A stretch of 64,000 nucleotides of DNA from Phlebopus portentosus (lineage: Eukaryota; Basidiomycota; Agaricomycetes; Boletales; Boletinellaceae), in NCBI GenBank assembly GCA_037892935.1, contig JAYXKI010000009.1:868001-932000 (forward strand). Reading direction: 5' to 3'. Positions 23,830 through 35,976 of the stretch are shown in pieces (the stretch's first letter is position 1; each line of letters opens with the position of its first letter). The translations under genes and the position numbers were made by a program. The notes beneath the pieces were generated by a model, which saw only the letters and a program-made list of their open reading frames with translations, was not told the origin of the DNA and did no database searches.

Positions 23830-25971
23830 TCAATCGACATTAATCTGGAAACCAGTAACCTGGCTCAGATATGCTGAGCTCGCAAGGTCAAGCATATAGA
23901 CATCATCATGAGCGGTACGGCCGTCGTATCCACCAAAGGCCCATAAGCGCCCGTCTGCGAGAGCAGCGGCGTGGTAGCCTCGTGGACTTGGTGGGATTCC
24001 GCGTGTATGCCGGGGTTCGTACTGGAGGGAGACTGTATAATACTTTAAGACAATCGCTGAGGAACTGAAAAAGAGGAAACGAACCAAGATTGAAGAGGAG
24101 CAGTTCGTTTGTGTATTGAGTACCGTCATGACCGCCCATTATGAAAAGATAGGATCCTATCTGAGTCGCAGTGTGCGCAAGGCGGCGATACAGTCGATCT
24201 GTATGAACCATACTCCAGTGCCAAGTATCTGTACATGAATCAATAAGTCATCCAACCGATTTAATCTGCAAACCCAAATAAAATCACCTAAATTGAGACA
24301 AAATATATCCGCAAACGTTTGGCGACCATCACTTCCACCAACGACGACCATGACATTGCCTACTAGGTTTGCAGTGTGATAGCCTCGAGGAGACGGCTTT
24401 GCACCCGACGTGCGCTGCTTCACCCAACGCATCCGTTCATAAGGGACGTTCACGTCTAGAACCCATACATCATTCAGAGCCATAGCCCCATTACCACCGC
24501 CGAATACAATCAACCGGCTCTTGTGCAAGACGGTAGTATGAGCTCGCCGAGGACGTGGAAGCGTTTCGTCTATGATACTATTGTTGGCCGCTGGAGGTGG
24601 TGCGGAAGCAAGATTTTGTTCAATGGATTCCGGAGTGGCTGCAGAAGGTGAGTCCGTGCCGCTGGAAAGTGTATACCCGTGCGCGGCGGTGTTTGTCTGG
24701 TTCGAGGAAGAGGAGAACGGGACATGCGTCCATCGTCTTGCAGCCGTATCAAGGATGTACAGGGAATTATAATACATATTCCCCTGTCCACCTCCGAATA
24801 CGAAAAGCCTACGATCTACAAGCGTCGCCGTATGAGCACGACACGGAGGCGGGACATCTCCGTTAGTTTCTGGCCTCGTACACTCCATCGTCTCAACATC
24901 AAGACACAAGACGTCTCGCCAGAATTCTTTGTCGTCGCAGCCACCGAACATCCAAATCGTTGTATTGTCCACAACCGTCGCACTATGGCTCCGCATCTTG
25001 TGCGTCGGCAGTGCACCCCAGACGGGCGCACGAGACCAATACATCAGCGTTGGAGGTGCCGGCTCAGTATCATGCAGGAGCATGCGAAGTATCCTAGCTT
25101 CCGCGTCGTCTTCGTCTGTAGTGTCTCTGTTCTCCGTCCGTGACCGTCCCAGCGCCTTACCAGTGGTCTTCTCCTTGTCACGCGTGCGAGAAGGCTCCTT
25201 TGAAGTTCCAGCAGGACGCTGAGCAGACGCCGGGGATGTCTTGCGCGGCGGATTGGCGTTTGCGTTGGTTGCGACACTAAGTACGGACGAGCCTCCAATC
25301 GTCCTGCTCGAGTTTTTATGGGTCAACGAACGGTCTCTAGGTTGCTGCTGTTGGCCATGTGTACCATTGGTCGTCGGCGAGCCAACCGCGGATGATGCAA
25401 CGGCCGAAGCAGGAGAACTGCTACTCGCGCTGTTCTGAACCGCCGGCGACATCGTGCTTCCATCGACGCCGTCAGGTGTGCGCAACATGTTGTGCCCAGA
25501 CATCTGCAGGATGTTCGGTACGGGCTCCGAGGATGCTGCCTGAGTATTTACGCTTAGAAAGCGAGCAGAAGAGCCGGACCGTGAACGTGATCCTGAGTTC
25601 GACGCCATTGGTGCAGCAGTTGCAGTAGCAGCGGTCGAGGACGACATGTCGCGCAGACTATGGTAAGAGCGAGTAGTCGCGATCCTCGGGTTCTAAAACA
25701 AGGACGAAGTTGACTGTCGTTAGCACCGACGAAAGAGCAATCGCCGCAAGGATAATTCCAAGAAAGAAGGATCTGATGAGTGCTTGGAAGGCATTGTACT
25801 TACCTCGTTGGAACCGGTCGACCGCGTGGTCGACGAGGATGCGTTGATCGTTGTCGACCGGGTGCGTACTGTGACCGACGACGGCGACGAGGAAGATGGC
25901 GAAGGCGCGGCTGGCTTTGCGGAGAGCAAGGTAGAAGAGGAAGGGATGCGTCTCTGATTGTGTACCTGCAT
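23830..25971 (-). CDS. Kelch-repeat protein with long disordered N-terminus
   Basis: Four exons, 25971-25804, 25692-24288, 24228-24085 and 24032-23830, total 1920 nt (639 aa) in a single consistent frame. The start at 25971 (MQVHNQRR) was preferred; an in-frame ATG at 26082 would add an unlikely hydrophobic extension. Residues 1-270 are Ser/Thr/Ala/Pro-rich and probably disordered. About six kelch blades follow (HSATVV...WMFGGCDD, HTATLV...FVFGGG, HTTVLH...IVFGGG, YHTANLV...VVVGGSDG, HTATQI...FIMGGHDG, YHAAAL...WAFGGYDG), giving a beta-propeller. Kelch proteins of this layout in fungi act as scaffolds, for example Tea1-type polarity factors, but no specific orthology is claimed. It has no galactose-oxidase active-site features that I can see. 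Confidence 0.85.
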
Positions 25972-26765
25972 ATTATTGGAATAAATGCAAATGCAAATGG
26001 GGTCCAGTAGTAATATCATCCTTGTTTCCTGATCTAATCGACACACCGTCCCTTTTCTCACACAAAATATCCTCATCGACATAAAGTCTATCGTGTCTGC
26101 AACCTATTTTGCGCATTTTTGTCTCGTTTTCTTCAGTAGAGTATCGACAAACAATTTTTCTTTCAAAATAACTATCAAGAGGTACTCGTAAGCATTCATA
26201 AATTCAGGACTTTCTTTTGATGGGTTTGAGCAGTCACGTGGCAGGCAACCATCTATACCGACTGCGACACCGAGAACATCGAAGTGGCAAGAAATCGTCA
26301 CTTCAGCTTCTGGCATCAATCTTATCTCTGTGCGGATATTTCGCATTTCGCATTGAACACAGAAGTTGAAACCTTGAAGATCTATCTCAATAAATCATGC
26401 ATCACGGTTACCTGGGGATTACAGCAGTGATGATTGCGGTGTTCTGCAGACAAAAAGATCCAACTTGAACGGCACCGTACCTGCCTTTCTCCGTAACCTT
26501 CATCAACTGAATGATTTCTTTATCGGTTAAGGCCATGTACTATGCTTTCGCGGAGAGCTGAAACCTGGTAACGTACTGGACGCCTTGTCTTGTATCATTA
26601 ATAACCGGTGCTTCCCTCTACGATCGAGCTGCTAAGGCTAAGGATCTGAGGTTGATCATGTCCCGCATGCTGTTATCTAAGCAATGTTCTCCTATAATAT
26701 TAGACGAGGAACCACACCGAGTTGGCTTTGCTGTCCTCCCTAACTGAATTCCTCTGCACGCAACT
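25972..26765. other. Divergent promoter region, left source of a duplicated segment
   Basis: Lies between the kelch gene (minus) and DUF6533 copy F (plus). Much of 26020-26420 is similar to about 28860-29290, upstream of copy G. Shared words include TTATCCTTGTTT-like, CAGTCACGTG and TTCAGCTTCTGGC. The duplicated unit therefore begins inside the kelch upstream region. Confidence 0.5.
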
Positions 26766-28602
26766 ATGGTATCCTCAGGTTTTCTACGAAGCTTAAATAG
26801 TAGCCTGTCTAACCTGCATCCTCGGACAACCGAGGGCAACTTGGACTTAACGAAAGAGCTTATCTCACAGAGTCAAGCTCTTCGATGTGGTCAATTTGCA
26901 GTTCTGGCATTGATTGTGTACGACATCGGTTGAGTCTCTCATGAAGTAGGAATAAACATGTGGCTAACGTCCCAGCAGTTACATCAATGGACAAGGAGGC
27001 AATTGCTCATGCTTAATTTTCAGAGACATTACTAATTTTCCCTCGGACTTCTGTTCCTATCAACACGGACAGATAAACTACTTTTGGGTGCGTACATTGA
27101 GATCAGTTCGGACCACAACATACAGATCACATCCATTAACTAATTCGACATTTAACCTAGGCCTTGTCCTTCAGTCCCGTGAATCTGGTTTTCTTTTTGG
27201 TATGTCGTCGAATGCTGGACAGGTCATATGCATTTTCTCTTGTTCATCCGTCCGTCAAGGTCCGCTACACTGCAGTATTCAGAACGGCTATATGGATCTT
27301 GAGTGAGCGCCAGCTTGATCAACTTGCAGAACTGGAACCATAAGTTTGTTAGCATCGAGTCTGGATGTTTCAAACAAGATGTGAGTTGCACCTTTACAAA
27401 GTTGCTAGCAAAGGACTGACGTCTTTTATCATTCGTAAAGATGTAAGTGATTCTTGCCAGCCGCATAGTCCAACGACGCTGAGCAATGATCAAGGCAGTC
27501 TCACATTCTGGGGACTTAACCTATCCGGTAGCGCCAATAAAGCAACAGCGAACCCTTATATTTCTGACTTTTAACACAGATTGGCTGATATTAATATGCA
27601 TCGATTGTGGGTGGACATTATTTTACTACAGAAGAATATTTTTTGCTGACATGATTCTACCTAGACGCAATGTACCTTCGTATTCGGGCATTATATTTCC
27701 TACGTAAGCTTTTTCAAACGAGGTATATCCACTACTTACGCTCGTGATCAATTGACGACGAGATCAGAGGCCAGAGACAAGAAGATAGCCAGGTGTGCCT
27801 TGGTCATGTTCATAATCGAAGGCGTCATGACATTGGGCATTGTATTACACGAGTCCACCATATATCATTGTGGGTGAATGAGTATGAATACTACCGGGTA
27901 TCGGTCAGCCTGCTAACGGAGCACAAGTAATCGCGTCAGAGGTGTCAGGGTTTAGTTACTGCAAACCAGTACACCTACGTCCCAGAACGGAATCTCTCTT
28001 GTTGTGGTAAGAAGTTGTCCTTCATAAAGACAAACTGAGAGCTCATCTTCATGAGAAGGGTTCTTATATTGTCCTATCATATCACACTAGGAATACTGTC
28101 CGTTCTCAAGGCCATACGTCTTCATAGCACGTTAGGGCAGCGTGGTATCCGTCTTGTGAAAGTGATAGTACAGAACCAACTGGCCTATATTGCATTGTAA
28201 GGATCATCTTGTGTATCTAGCTATGCTTACCGACAACCTGTTTCCTAGCATATTGATGTATGCTATTTTCAACCTTGTCGGGTTACTTGATGAGAAGGGG
28301 ATCACGAACATTTCAGTTAATGTCCTCACCCGTATCGCAGGAAACGCAGGAATGCTCTCCCTTGTCGGGAGCCGTATGCTGATACAATTGAAGCAAGCTG
28401 CGGAACAAAATCCTCGAGAAGGAGGGAGCCTCAGACTTCCGACGCACCCTAGCACCGACGTCTTCCGCACGATTAGCACAAGGCCCGAGAGTGTCCCCGG
28501 CCAATCACAGGTACGTGGTCCTTTTGTAGCTTAACATTCTTCTAATTCAAACCTATGACCCGTAAGGACACGATGCAAGGCACATCTGAGCACGGGGACT
28601 GA
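26766..28602 (+). CDS. DUF6533-type multi-pass membrane protein (array 2, copy F)
   Basis: Starts at ATG 26766. Exon 1 encodes an N-terminus ending in LALIVYDI. A small exon ends in TSMDKE, and the next encodes INYFW (starting ATAAAC). The donor after MDKE reads GCAATT and no GT donor lies before the first in-frame stop, so a GC-AG intron is inferred. Further exons give DWLILICIDC, AMYLRIRALYFL and a hydrophobic run (FIIEGVMTLGIVLHE). The penultimate exon has GSRMLIQLKQAAEQNPREGG and RLPTHPSTDVFRTI; after a last intron the protein ends DTMQGTSEHGD at 28602. Same family as array 1 but a distinct subfamily by its C-terminal tail. Function unknown. Confidence 0.7.
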
Positions 28603-29605
28603 TTATCAGAGGAACTATAGCTCTTATATACTATCACCCGCTCTCCTACGGAATACGGATACCCACATCTTTTGGAGTCTGCCGTTTTGTCGTGCATGAT
28701 AGACATTGCTCGCGTTATTTATTGCTCCTATATATATACCCTTCTGCTTGTAGAGCGCCTGCTTCTCATCACGCCCAACGAAGTATCAATTTATGCCAAA
28801 TTGATACGTCTCAGGGAGGGCGGGTCTAAACTGTAAAGACCGAAAGCGAACAAATCCGTGCCAGTAATACTTATCCTTGTTTCTGATCCGTTGATCGTCT
28901 TCCCGTCCCTTTCTCATCCTTGCCTCTCGTTTCACAAAATGGACAAGAAGTTCCTCGTAATGCCAGCCTATCGCGGACAATTCATCCCAAGTTTATTTAG
29001 TAAATTATGAACAATCGGCTTTTCTTTCGAGTGGTTCTATTATTAGGTAAGTAAGGGTGACTGACTTTTAGCGACAGTCACGTGTCAGGCTTCGAGTCGA
29101 TCGCGACCGTGACTTTGTCCAACTTCAATGTCCAGTGTCTTTACGCTACGAGGAAGGCTTCAAGAAACCATCAGTTCAGCTTCTGGCGTCAACCTCATCG
29201 TTTGAACATCTTCGCATTCATCGTGAAACAAAGAGAAGACGAATCAACAAGGATCGGTCAGCCATCACGGTAACCTGGTGATCCCAAGGTTGCTTGCCTC
29301 TAGACTCGGACAAACGGTTTCAACGGAACCATACCTGCCTGCCTTTCTACGGGACCTTCTTCTAATTGAATGATTGTTCAGCTATGCTTTCTCCAGAGAT
29401 TTGAGACCTGATGACCTCGTTTGAGATACGGCATCTTCAGCGTCCGTTGGTTGCTAGTACGATCGAACTGCGGGGGCTAAGGAACTGATGTTGATCATGT
29501 TACAACTAGCGTTGTCTGAAGCAATATTATCCTATGATATTGTCCAAGAAACTATACCGAGTCGATTCTATTGACCTCCCTTTCCAAATGTCTCCCCCTG
29601 CGACT
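28603..29605. other. Duplicated flanks between array 2 copies F and G
   Basis: 28640-28860 matches the downstream flank of copy H (for example GAAAGCGAACAAATCCG occurs in both). 28860-29290 matches the upstream region of the kelch gene. The junction of two duplication units therefore lies near 28860. No intact gene. Confidence 0.5.
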
Positions 29606-31446
29606 ATGACTTCCTCGAGCTTTCTACGAAGTTTGACTGCACTATCTAACCTGCATCCTCGGTCGACCGAGGACAATCTAGATTCAGTGAAAGCATTGAT
29701 CTCGGAAACTCAAATCCTTCAATGTAGCCAATTCGTAGTTCTAGCATTATTGGTATACGACATCAGTTGAGTCCCGCACGAAGTCTCATTGAATGTGTTG
29801 CTGACGTTCTAATAGCCATTTCGATGGACAAAGAGGCAATGTTCATTCTGCATATCCAAGGAATTTACTGACTTTGCCTCGGATTTCTATCCTATGGATA
29901 TAAACAGATAACTTACTTTTGGGTGCGTTAATCCTGATCAATATGAACCATGACATGTGTCAAGTATCTGAACCACAATTTGAACCAGGCCACGTCCTTC
30001 AGCCCGATAAATCTGGCTTTCTTTTTGGTACGTCACCGTGTACCGGATAAGTCATGCACATCTGCTCTGTTTTTACTGGTTTTAAAGGTTCGTTGGGTTT
30101 CAGTATTCGGGACGTCTTTGTCGATCCTGTGTGAGTGCATCCCACCCCGATCAAGTTGCCTCAGAGCTAGAATCGTAGGTTTGTCAGCACTAAGTCTGGG
30201 TGTTTCAAACACGATGCGAGTAGCACTTTCATATGGCTGACAGCAAAGGACTGACGTCTTTTCCGCATCTGTGCAGCTGTAAGTAAATATGTCCAGTTAC
30301 ATGGTTCGATGACGCCGAATAACGATGAAGGCATTTTTACGTCCTGGGGCTCAATTTATCCAGTAAGGTCAATAAAGCATGACAAACCATTATTTTCCTG
30401 ACACATCGAGTTCAGATTGGCTGATATTTATATGCATCGATTGTGGGTAAACGTTACATTTCTGTGGTGCAGCATTGACATCTTAACTTTCTTCATCTAG
30501 ATGCCTTGTACCTTCGCATCCGGGCATTATATTCCCTAGGTGAGATTCTTCAAACACACCGCTTGAACTCATGTGCGATGCTTGATTCATTGTTCACTCG
30601 TTGAGCAGAATCCAGGGACAAAAAAATAGCTAGCTACGCTTTGATTCTGTTCGTTATTGAAGTGGCCGTGACATTCGGCATTACTCTGCACGAGGTCATC
30701 ACGCGACACGGTGGGTGAATAATCATTCATGAGTACTATGTCGATCAGCTTGCTGACATCAGGTAAGCTATCGCGGTAAAGGTATCAGAATTTAGTTACT
30801 GTGGCTTGCTACAAACACCCGGTGCAGTAGAATCGTCATTGTTGTGGTATGTTGCCCCCGCGTCAAGCAGACCATCAGCTCAATGTCCAATGTCATAATA
30901 GGGCTCTAATACTGTCATATCAGCTCATAGTAGCATCGCTTTGCGTCCTAAAGGCCGTACATCTCCGTCGCACATTAGGGCCGCGGGTGTTAGCCTTGTG
31001 AGAGTTATTGTACAAAACCAACTTACATACATTGCAATGTAATGGATTATCTTGTGTACTTGGACATCCCTACTGACGATGACTTTCCTAGCACGTTGCT
31101 TTTCAGCGTCTTGGACTTGCTCTGGTTATATGTTAAGAACGGAGATACACCCATGTTCATTTCCGTCCTTTTCCATATCTCCGGCAGTACAGGAACCCTT
31201 TCCCTAGTCGGGAGCCGCATGCTGATTCAGTTGAAGCAAGTTGCGGAACAAAACCCCAGAGAAGGAGGGAGTCTCAGACTTCCGACACACGCTAGTACCG
31301 ACGTCTTCCGCACAATTAGCACGGGGCACGAGAGCATCCCTGGCCATTCACAGGTACGTTGTTTTTCTGCACCTTGATATTACTCTTATTTAAAGCCTGC
31401 GAATCTCAAGGACCAGGCACAGTGGTCGTCCGAGCACGAAGATTGA
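29606..31446 (+). CDS. DUF6533-type multi-pass membrane protein (array 2, copy G)
   Basis: Start taken at ATG 29606, which aligns with copies F and H; an in-frame ATG at 29588 is possible. Exon 1 encodes SFLRSLTALSNLHPRSTE and ends in LALLVYDI. The MDKE exon is followed by a GC donor (GCAATG), then an exon ITYFW. Later exons carry DWLIFICIDC, ALYLRIRALYSL and GSRMLIQLKQVAEQNPREGG with RLPTHASTDVFRTI. The final exon ends DQAQWSSEHED at 31446. It is closest to copy F. Function unknown. Confidence 0.7.
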
Positions 31447-32210
31447 CCAGGGATGTTGACGTTTATTTACTGCGAAACCTGTCTTATGAATACGCCTCGC
31501 CTTTTTGGAGTCTACTGTTTTGTTGCGCATGTCACATATTATTCGCATTTTTTATCGCTCTTATGTATACCCTTCTGCTTCTTGTAGAGTATCTGTCTGT
31601 CATGACGTCCAACGAAGCATTGATATATATGCGAAAGAAATGTCCCTTTAGGATGTGCACGTTGTAAGTGGGAGCATATTCAAGTCGCGCTTATTCCTTG
31701 GATTCAGACTTTATGAAGGATAATACAGCACTACTCCCATAGGCGAGCAAGATTACTCGCCTGCCGCGGCTTGCAAGAGATGAATGAGGTCAGCTTGACC
31801 AGGACACCGGAGGATAACCCCTGCGTTGGAGCTATAGCTTCGACATCTGCCTCAGTCGCGATCGAATCAGTTTCAAGCAATACACGAAGATCTGTCTCAA
31901 AATAGTCCATCACCGGCGCTTGAAAATTACAAGGTTGTTTGCACAGCTCTGGTGATTAGCTTCGGCGTCTCCTTGTCTGACAATCTCTGGTACTGCGGTC
32001 GCCCAACCACGTTGCACCCGTTCGAATCCAGCATCGTTACACCCGTCAATTACTCCTGCAACCGAGGTGAAGGCTGGGATCTGACGTTGATCATGTTGCG
32101 AATGCTGTCATCTAAAGTGTTGTTTTCCCTCTTTAATATCGTCCAATGGACCGTGGACCATACCAGCTGTTTCTACTGTCATCCCTCTCTGATCGATTCT
32201 TCACGTACCC
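31447..32210. other. Intergenic with a likely DUS4 3'-end remnant
   Basis: 31480-31660 is the duplicated downstream flank of the array 2 genes. About 31731-31930 on the minus strand resembles the last exon of DUS4 at 34429-34552: an MMDYFET block parallels IIDYLET there, and a TCAAGCTGACCT word is shared by the sequence beyond it. This suggests a truncated DUS4 tail carried by the duplication. 32080-32210 resembles the region upstream of copies F and G. Confidence 0.4.
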
Positions 32211-34033
32211 ATGGTCGCAACGAGCTTTACTCCAAGTCTGACTGCCCTATCTAACTTGCATTCTCGAACTATGGTGGACAATTTAGATACAGTGAAACAG
32301 CTTATCTCACAGACTCAGACCCTTCAATGCGGTCAGTTTGCAACTCTGGCACTAATTGTATACGACATCAGTTGAGTCTCGCACACACATTCGGAGTCAC
32401 TTTATTGCTGATATTTTCAATAGTTGTAACGGTGGACAAAGAGGCAACTGCTCATTCTGCATCTTCAGAGAAAGTACTAATTTTGCCTCGGACTTCGATT
32501 TTTATCAACATAAACAGATAAATTACTTTTGGGTGCGTGAGACAAGCCGAGATCAGCTTGAGCCACGGCATATTGGGTCGACTAACTACATCATTCAACC
32601 TAGACCTCATCATTCAGTATCATCAATATGGTTTTCCTTTTGGTATGTCGACGAAAGACGGACAGATCAAATGTGATTTTTCTTGTTCACCTGGTCGTTC
32701 AGATTCGCTACTCTGCAGTATTTAAAATTGCTATATCGATCCTATGTGAGCGCCAGCTTGATTGACTTCCAGAACTAGAATAACAAGTTTGGCAGCATTG
32801 AATCTGGATGTTTCAAACACGATGTGAGTAGCATGATTACATGGCTCATAGCAAGGGCTGACATCTTTTGCATCCGTGAAGCTGTGCGTAAATCTGTCCA
32901 GTTGCCTAGTTCGATGATGCCAAATGGTGATCAAGGCAAACTTGCATCTTGGGGACCTAATTTATCTGGTAATGTAAGAATGCAAGATCAAGCCTCATCT
33001 TCCTGACTTTGATTTCAGATTGGCTGATCTTAATATGCATTGATTGTGAGTGCACGTAACAAAGTATGTGAGTTTGCTGATACAGTCCATCTATGTAGAT
33101 GCGTTGTATCTTCGTATCCGGGCATTATATTCCCTAGGTTAGCTTCTGCGAACCAGGCATATATGGTGCATGAACTCATGTACCATAATTTACCCGAGCA
33201 GAACCCAAGGGAAAGAGGATGGCTAGGTACATATTTGTTTTATTCCTGATTGAGGCCTCGGTGGCGTTGGGTATTCTAATTCACGAGGTCACGACACACA
33301 CTGGTGAGTGAATACTGGTGGATACCACCGAGCATGACTAGTTTGCTGACATCAGTTAAGTCACGGCAATGGAGTTGTTAGGATTTAGCTACTGTGACGT
33401 AGCACAAGCACCAGATGCAGCAGAATCGTCCTTGATGTGGTAAGAAGTTGACCTTCTCAAAGACAGTTAAGGACTCAATGTCATGGTAGGATTGTAGTAC
33501 TGTTGTATCAAATCATAGCAGCAACGCTTTCCGTCCTCAAGGCCGTACGTCTCCATCGGACCCTAGGACTGCGGGGAGCCCGTCTCGTGAGAGTGATAGT
33601 ACGAGATCAACTGACCTATGCCTCAATGTAATGAATCGTCTCATTGATTTAGACTGTGCTTATTGATGAAAGGTTTCCCAGCATACTTATCTGCGGCATC
33701 TTCAACCTGATCGGTGCACTTGATCTAAGCTTACCGGCGCCGGTTCAAGTCCTTTATTGCACTATAGGCAACACTTCTGTTCTTTCACTGGTCGGCAGTC
33801 GCATGTTGATTAATCTGAAGCAAGCTGCAGAAGAAACTCCTGGAGAAGGAGGGAGCCTCAGACTTCCGACGCACCCTAGCACCGATGTCTTCCGTACGAT
33901 CAGCACCAGGCGCGAGAGCGTCCTCGGTCAGTCACATGTACGTGGTCCTTCTGCACCCTGATCCTCCGCTAACTCAAAGCCTGTGACCTTACAGGACTCG
34001 GCGTCGCCCACGCCTGAACGCGCGAACAGATGA
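32211..34033 (+). CDS. DUF6533-type multi-pass membrane protein (array 2, copy H)
   Basis: Starts at ATG 32211; exon 1 ends in LALIVYDI. The VDKE exon is followed by GCAACT, so the same GC donor as in F and G, then INYFW. Conserved exons for DWLILICIDC, ALYLRIRALYSL and a hydrophobic stretch (YIFVLFLIEASVALGILIHE) follow. The penultimate exon has GSRMLINLKQAAEETPGEGG and RLPTHPSTDVFRTI. The last donor sits after CAT rather than CAG, and the protein ends DSASPTPERANR at 34033. It is the member next to DUS4 and may be the source copy of the array. Function unknown. Confidence 0.7.
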
Positions 34034-34428
34034 TCAGGATGATCCTTATATTATCTTCATTTTCCTTCCGATATCCAGGTCTTCTGGAGTCTGACATTTT
34101 GATCTGCGTGTTAGATATTATTCGCGCTGTTTATTGCTCCTATGTATACGCTTCTGCTTGCGGAGCGTCAGTTTCTCATTACGCCCGACGTAACATCGAT
34201 ATTTGCGGAATGTGCATCTTTACGGGCGAGCGGGTCTAAGGATATGGAAAGCGAACAAATCCGAGCCGTGTTAATTCTCTGAGCTCGTAGCTTACGACGT
34301 GTCCCACTTCAGTACTCCCAGATTATTTGCCTGTCAGGTCAGCTTGACTAGGATGACATCTCGCACCAAGGAGCAATGGCGCTGACTCCGAAACTGAGCG
34401 TCCTATCCTGAACTGAATCACGGACCGT
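34034..34428. other. Intergenic, tail-to-tail
   Basis: Between DUF6533 copy H (plus) and DUS4 (minus). 34080-34260 is the flank repeated downstream of copies F and G. No gene was recognised. Confidence 0.5.
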
Positions 34429-35976
34429 TCAGGGTGGGATAGTGATATTCGGATCTTGCGTCTCGAGATAGTCGATGATTCCGGCGTAAGAGCATAGAGA
34501 ATTGAAATACGCCCGCTCGTGTCGCGAGAGTTGAGACTCAAGCATGAACGACCTGTACGAATAATTCAGTTTCTCGTTTTTGAGACGAGATTATAAGGAG
34601 ATCTCACAGATGCCTGTGGAAGAGCGGGAAGAGCAGGCCATAGCCTGTCGAGATGTGTACGAAGTTCTTCGCAGGCGGTCATCTTATTGAAATCAAGTTC
34701 TTAGACTGGGCAAGAACATACCTTGATGGCTTCAGGTGGTGTAACCTCGAAACCCGAGAATAGCGCCTATATACATACATATTGTACATTAGTCTCAATC
34801 CACAAGAAAAAAGAACAAACACCAACCGGATTAGCAAGTAACCCCCTCGCGCTCATCACACCATCCGCCCGTGTCTCCTTTCGAATCTTTCTTACTTCGT
34901 TCATGTCCCATGCATCGCCATTGGCGACGACTGGGACAGAGCCTCTTGCCGCGGAAACGGCGAAGGATATTGAAGAAAGCGACACGGGCTGAGTGGATGC
35001 CTGAAAGCGCGTGCGTCCGTGGACTATTATGTGAGAGACGCCCGCGTGGATTGCTGTTGTTTCTTTATATTAGAATCCAGTTGTAGGATTAGTTGACGGG
35101 ATTCGAGTACCAGTCTGAACGAGTCTCTCCGTTATTCTGTATCAAAGAAGAGTTACACATACATAAGCTCTTCGTTTGAACGCTCAAAAGGTCATTTATC
35201 AACTGACTTCAAGTCCGGATCGACTCTAATTTTGATAGAAACAGGAAAAGACAACTCGACTCGATTCTTCGCAGCGCGAATCATATCCGCGATTTTGTCC
35301 GGATGTCGCAAGAGCCAGCATCCGATTTGTTCGTCGTAGGCCCATGATTGGGGACAGCCTGCAAATGCCAAGATCTCAGCTCTATTGTCAGTCCTATATT
35401 CAAAGGAAAAGGACGCTTGATACTTGCCGCAATTTAGGTCAACGCCGTCGACATGCGGTCGTATCAGTTCGACCGCATCGGCGAAATGCTCAGGCTCGCT
35501 GGCAGCAAACTGCGCAATCAACGCGCCACGAACACGTCTTCGTCTCGTCTCTTGCTCAAGGGTTCTTCGGGAGCTTCATCTAATTGTACAAGCCTTGACG
35601 AAGACGCCCTCTTCTCTTCTAATATGAAGTGTCCCCTCTCTAAAGACGACGTTGAGAAATCTGTCAATCTTGCGTTTGCGGAGCGAGAGAATTCTGCGGC
35701 TAGGATCATCGGTGTATGTGTTATGTGGCAATTGTATAGAGATACTAAGTGTCTGAATGGTACTGGAATGAATTAGTTGGGTGAGGATTGAATTTGCACT
35801 CTTTCTTTCTGAGGCGGTGAAGTACGCAACGTTTGCTGTAACGAACCATGGGCGCTAAATCCACGAAAAATGTCAGGAAAGAAGAAAGATATTGAAGAAA
35901 AGTGATACTCGCCTGCAACGTTTATATCTTCATAATTTCTGAGCATTTCGTCCGGAGATACAATTAATTCATCCAT
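34429..35976 (-). CDS. DUS4: tRNA-dihydrouridine synthase, Dus4 type (apparent frameshift)
   Basis: Flavoenzyme that reduces uridine to dihydrouridine in the tRNA D-loop. Nine exons: 35976-35913, 35854-35831, 35762-35428, 35358-35208, 35136-35111, 35053-34827, 34766-34722, 34666-34608 and 34552-34429. Dus motifs are clear: VAAPMVRYSKLPFR at the N-terminus, DGVDLNCGCPQSWAYDEQIG (catalytic Cys in NCGCPQ), SIKIRVDPDLK, HIIVHGRTR, VPVVANGD and GVMSARGLLANP. Introns 1 and 3 use GC donors (GCGAGT, GCAAGT). The exons total one base short of whole codons: between about 35520 and 35620 the frame must change to join ILEEKRASSS... to GALIAQFAAS. Either one base is missing or an unusual 77-base intron (35650-35574, weak donor GTCGTC) is removed. 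Functional if either explanation holds. Confidence 0.85.

Noticed and set aside
24597..25222. Arg- and Cys-rich plus-strand frames
   Set aside because: They are antisense shadows of the kelch gene.
26000..26082. Upstream in-frame start for the kelch protein
   Set aside because: The added residues are hydrophobic and irregular, unlike the Ser-rich N-terminus. The ATG at 25971 is a better fit, though cDNA could prove otherwise.
32005..32035. A tRNA B-box-like word (CGTTCGAATCC)
   Set aside because: The flanking bases cannot form a T stem, and no A box or acceptor stem lies at the right distance upstream.
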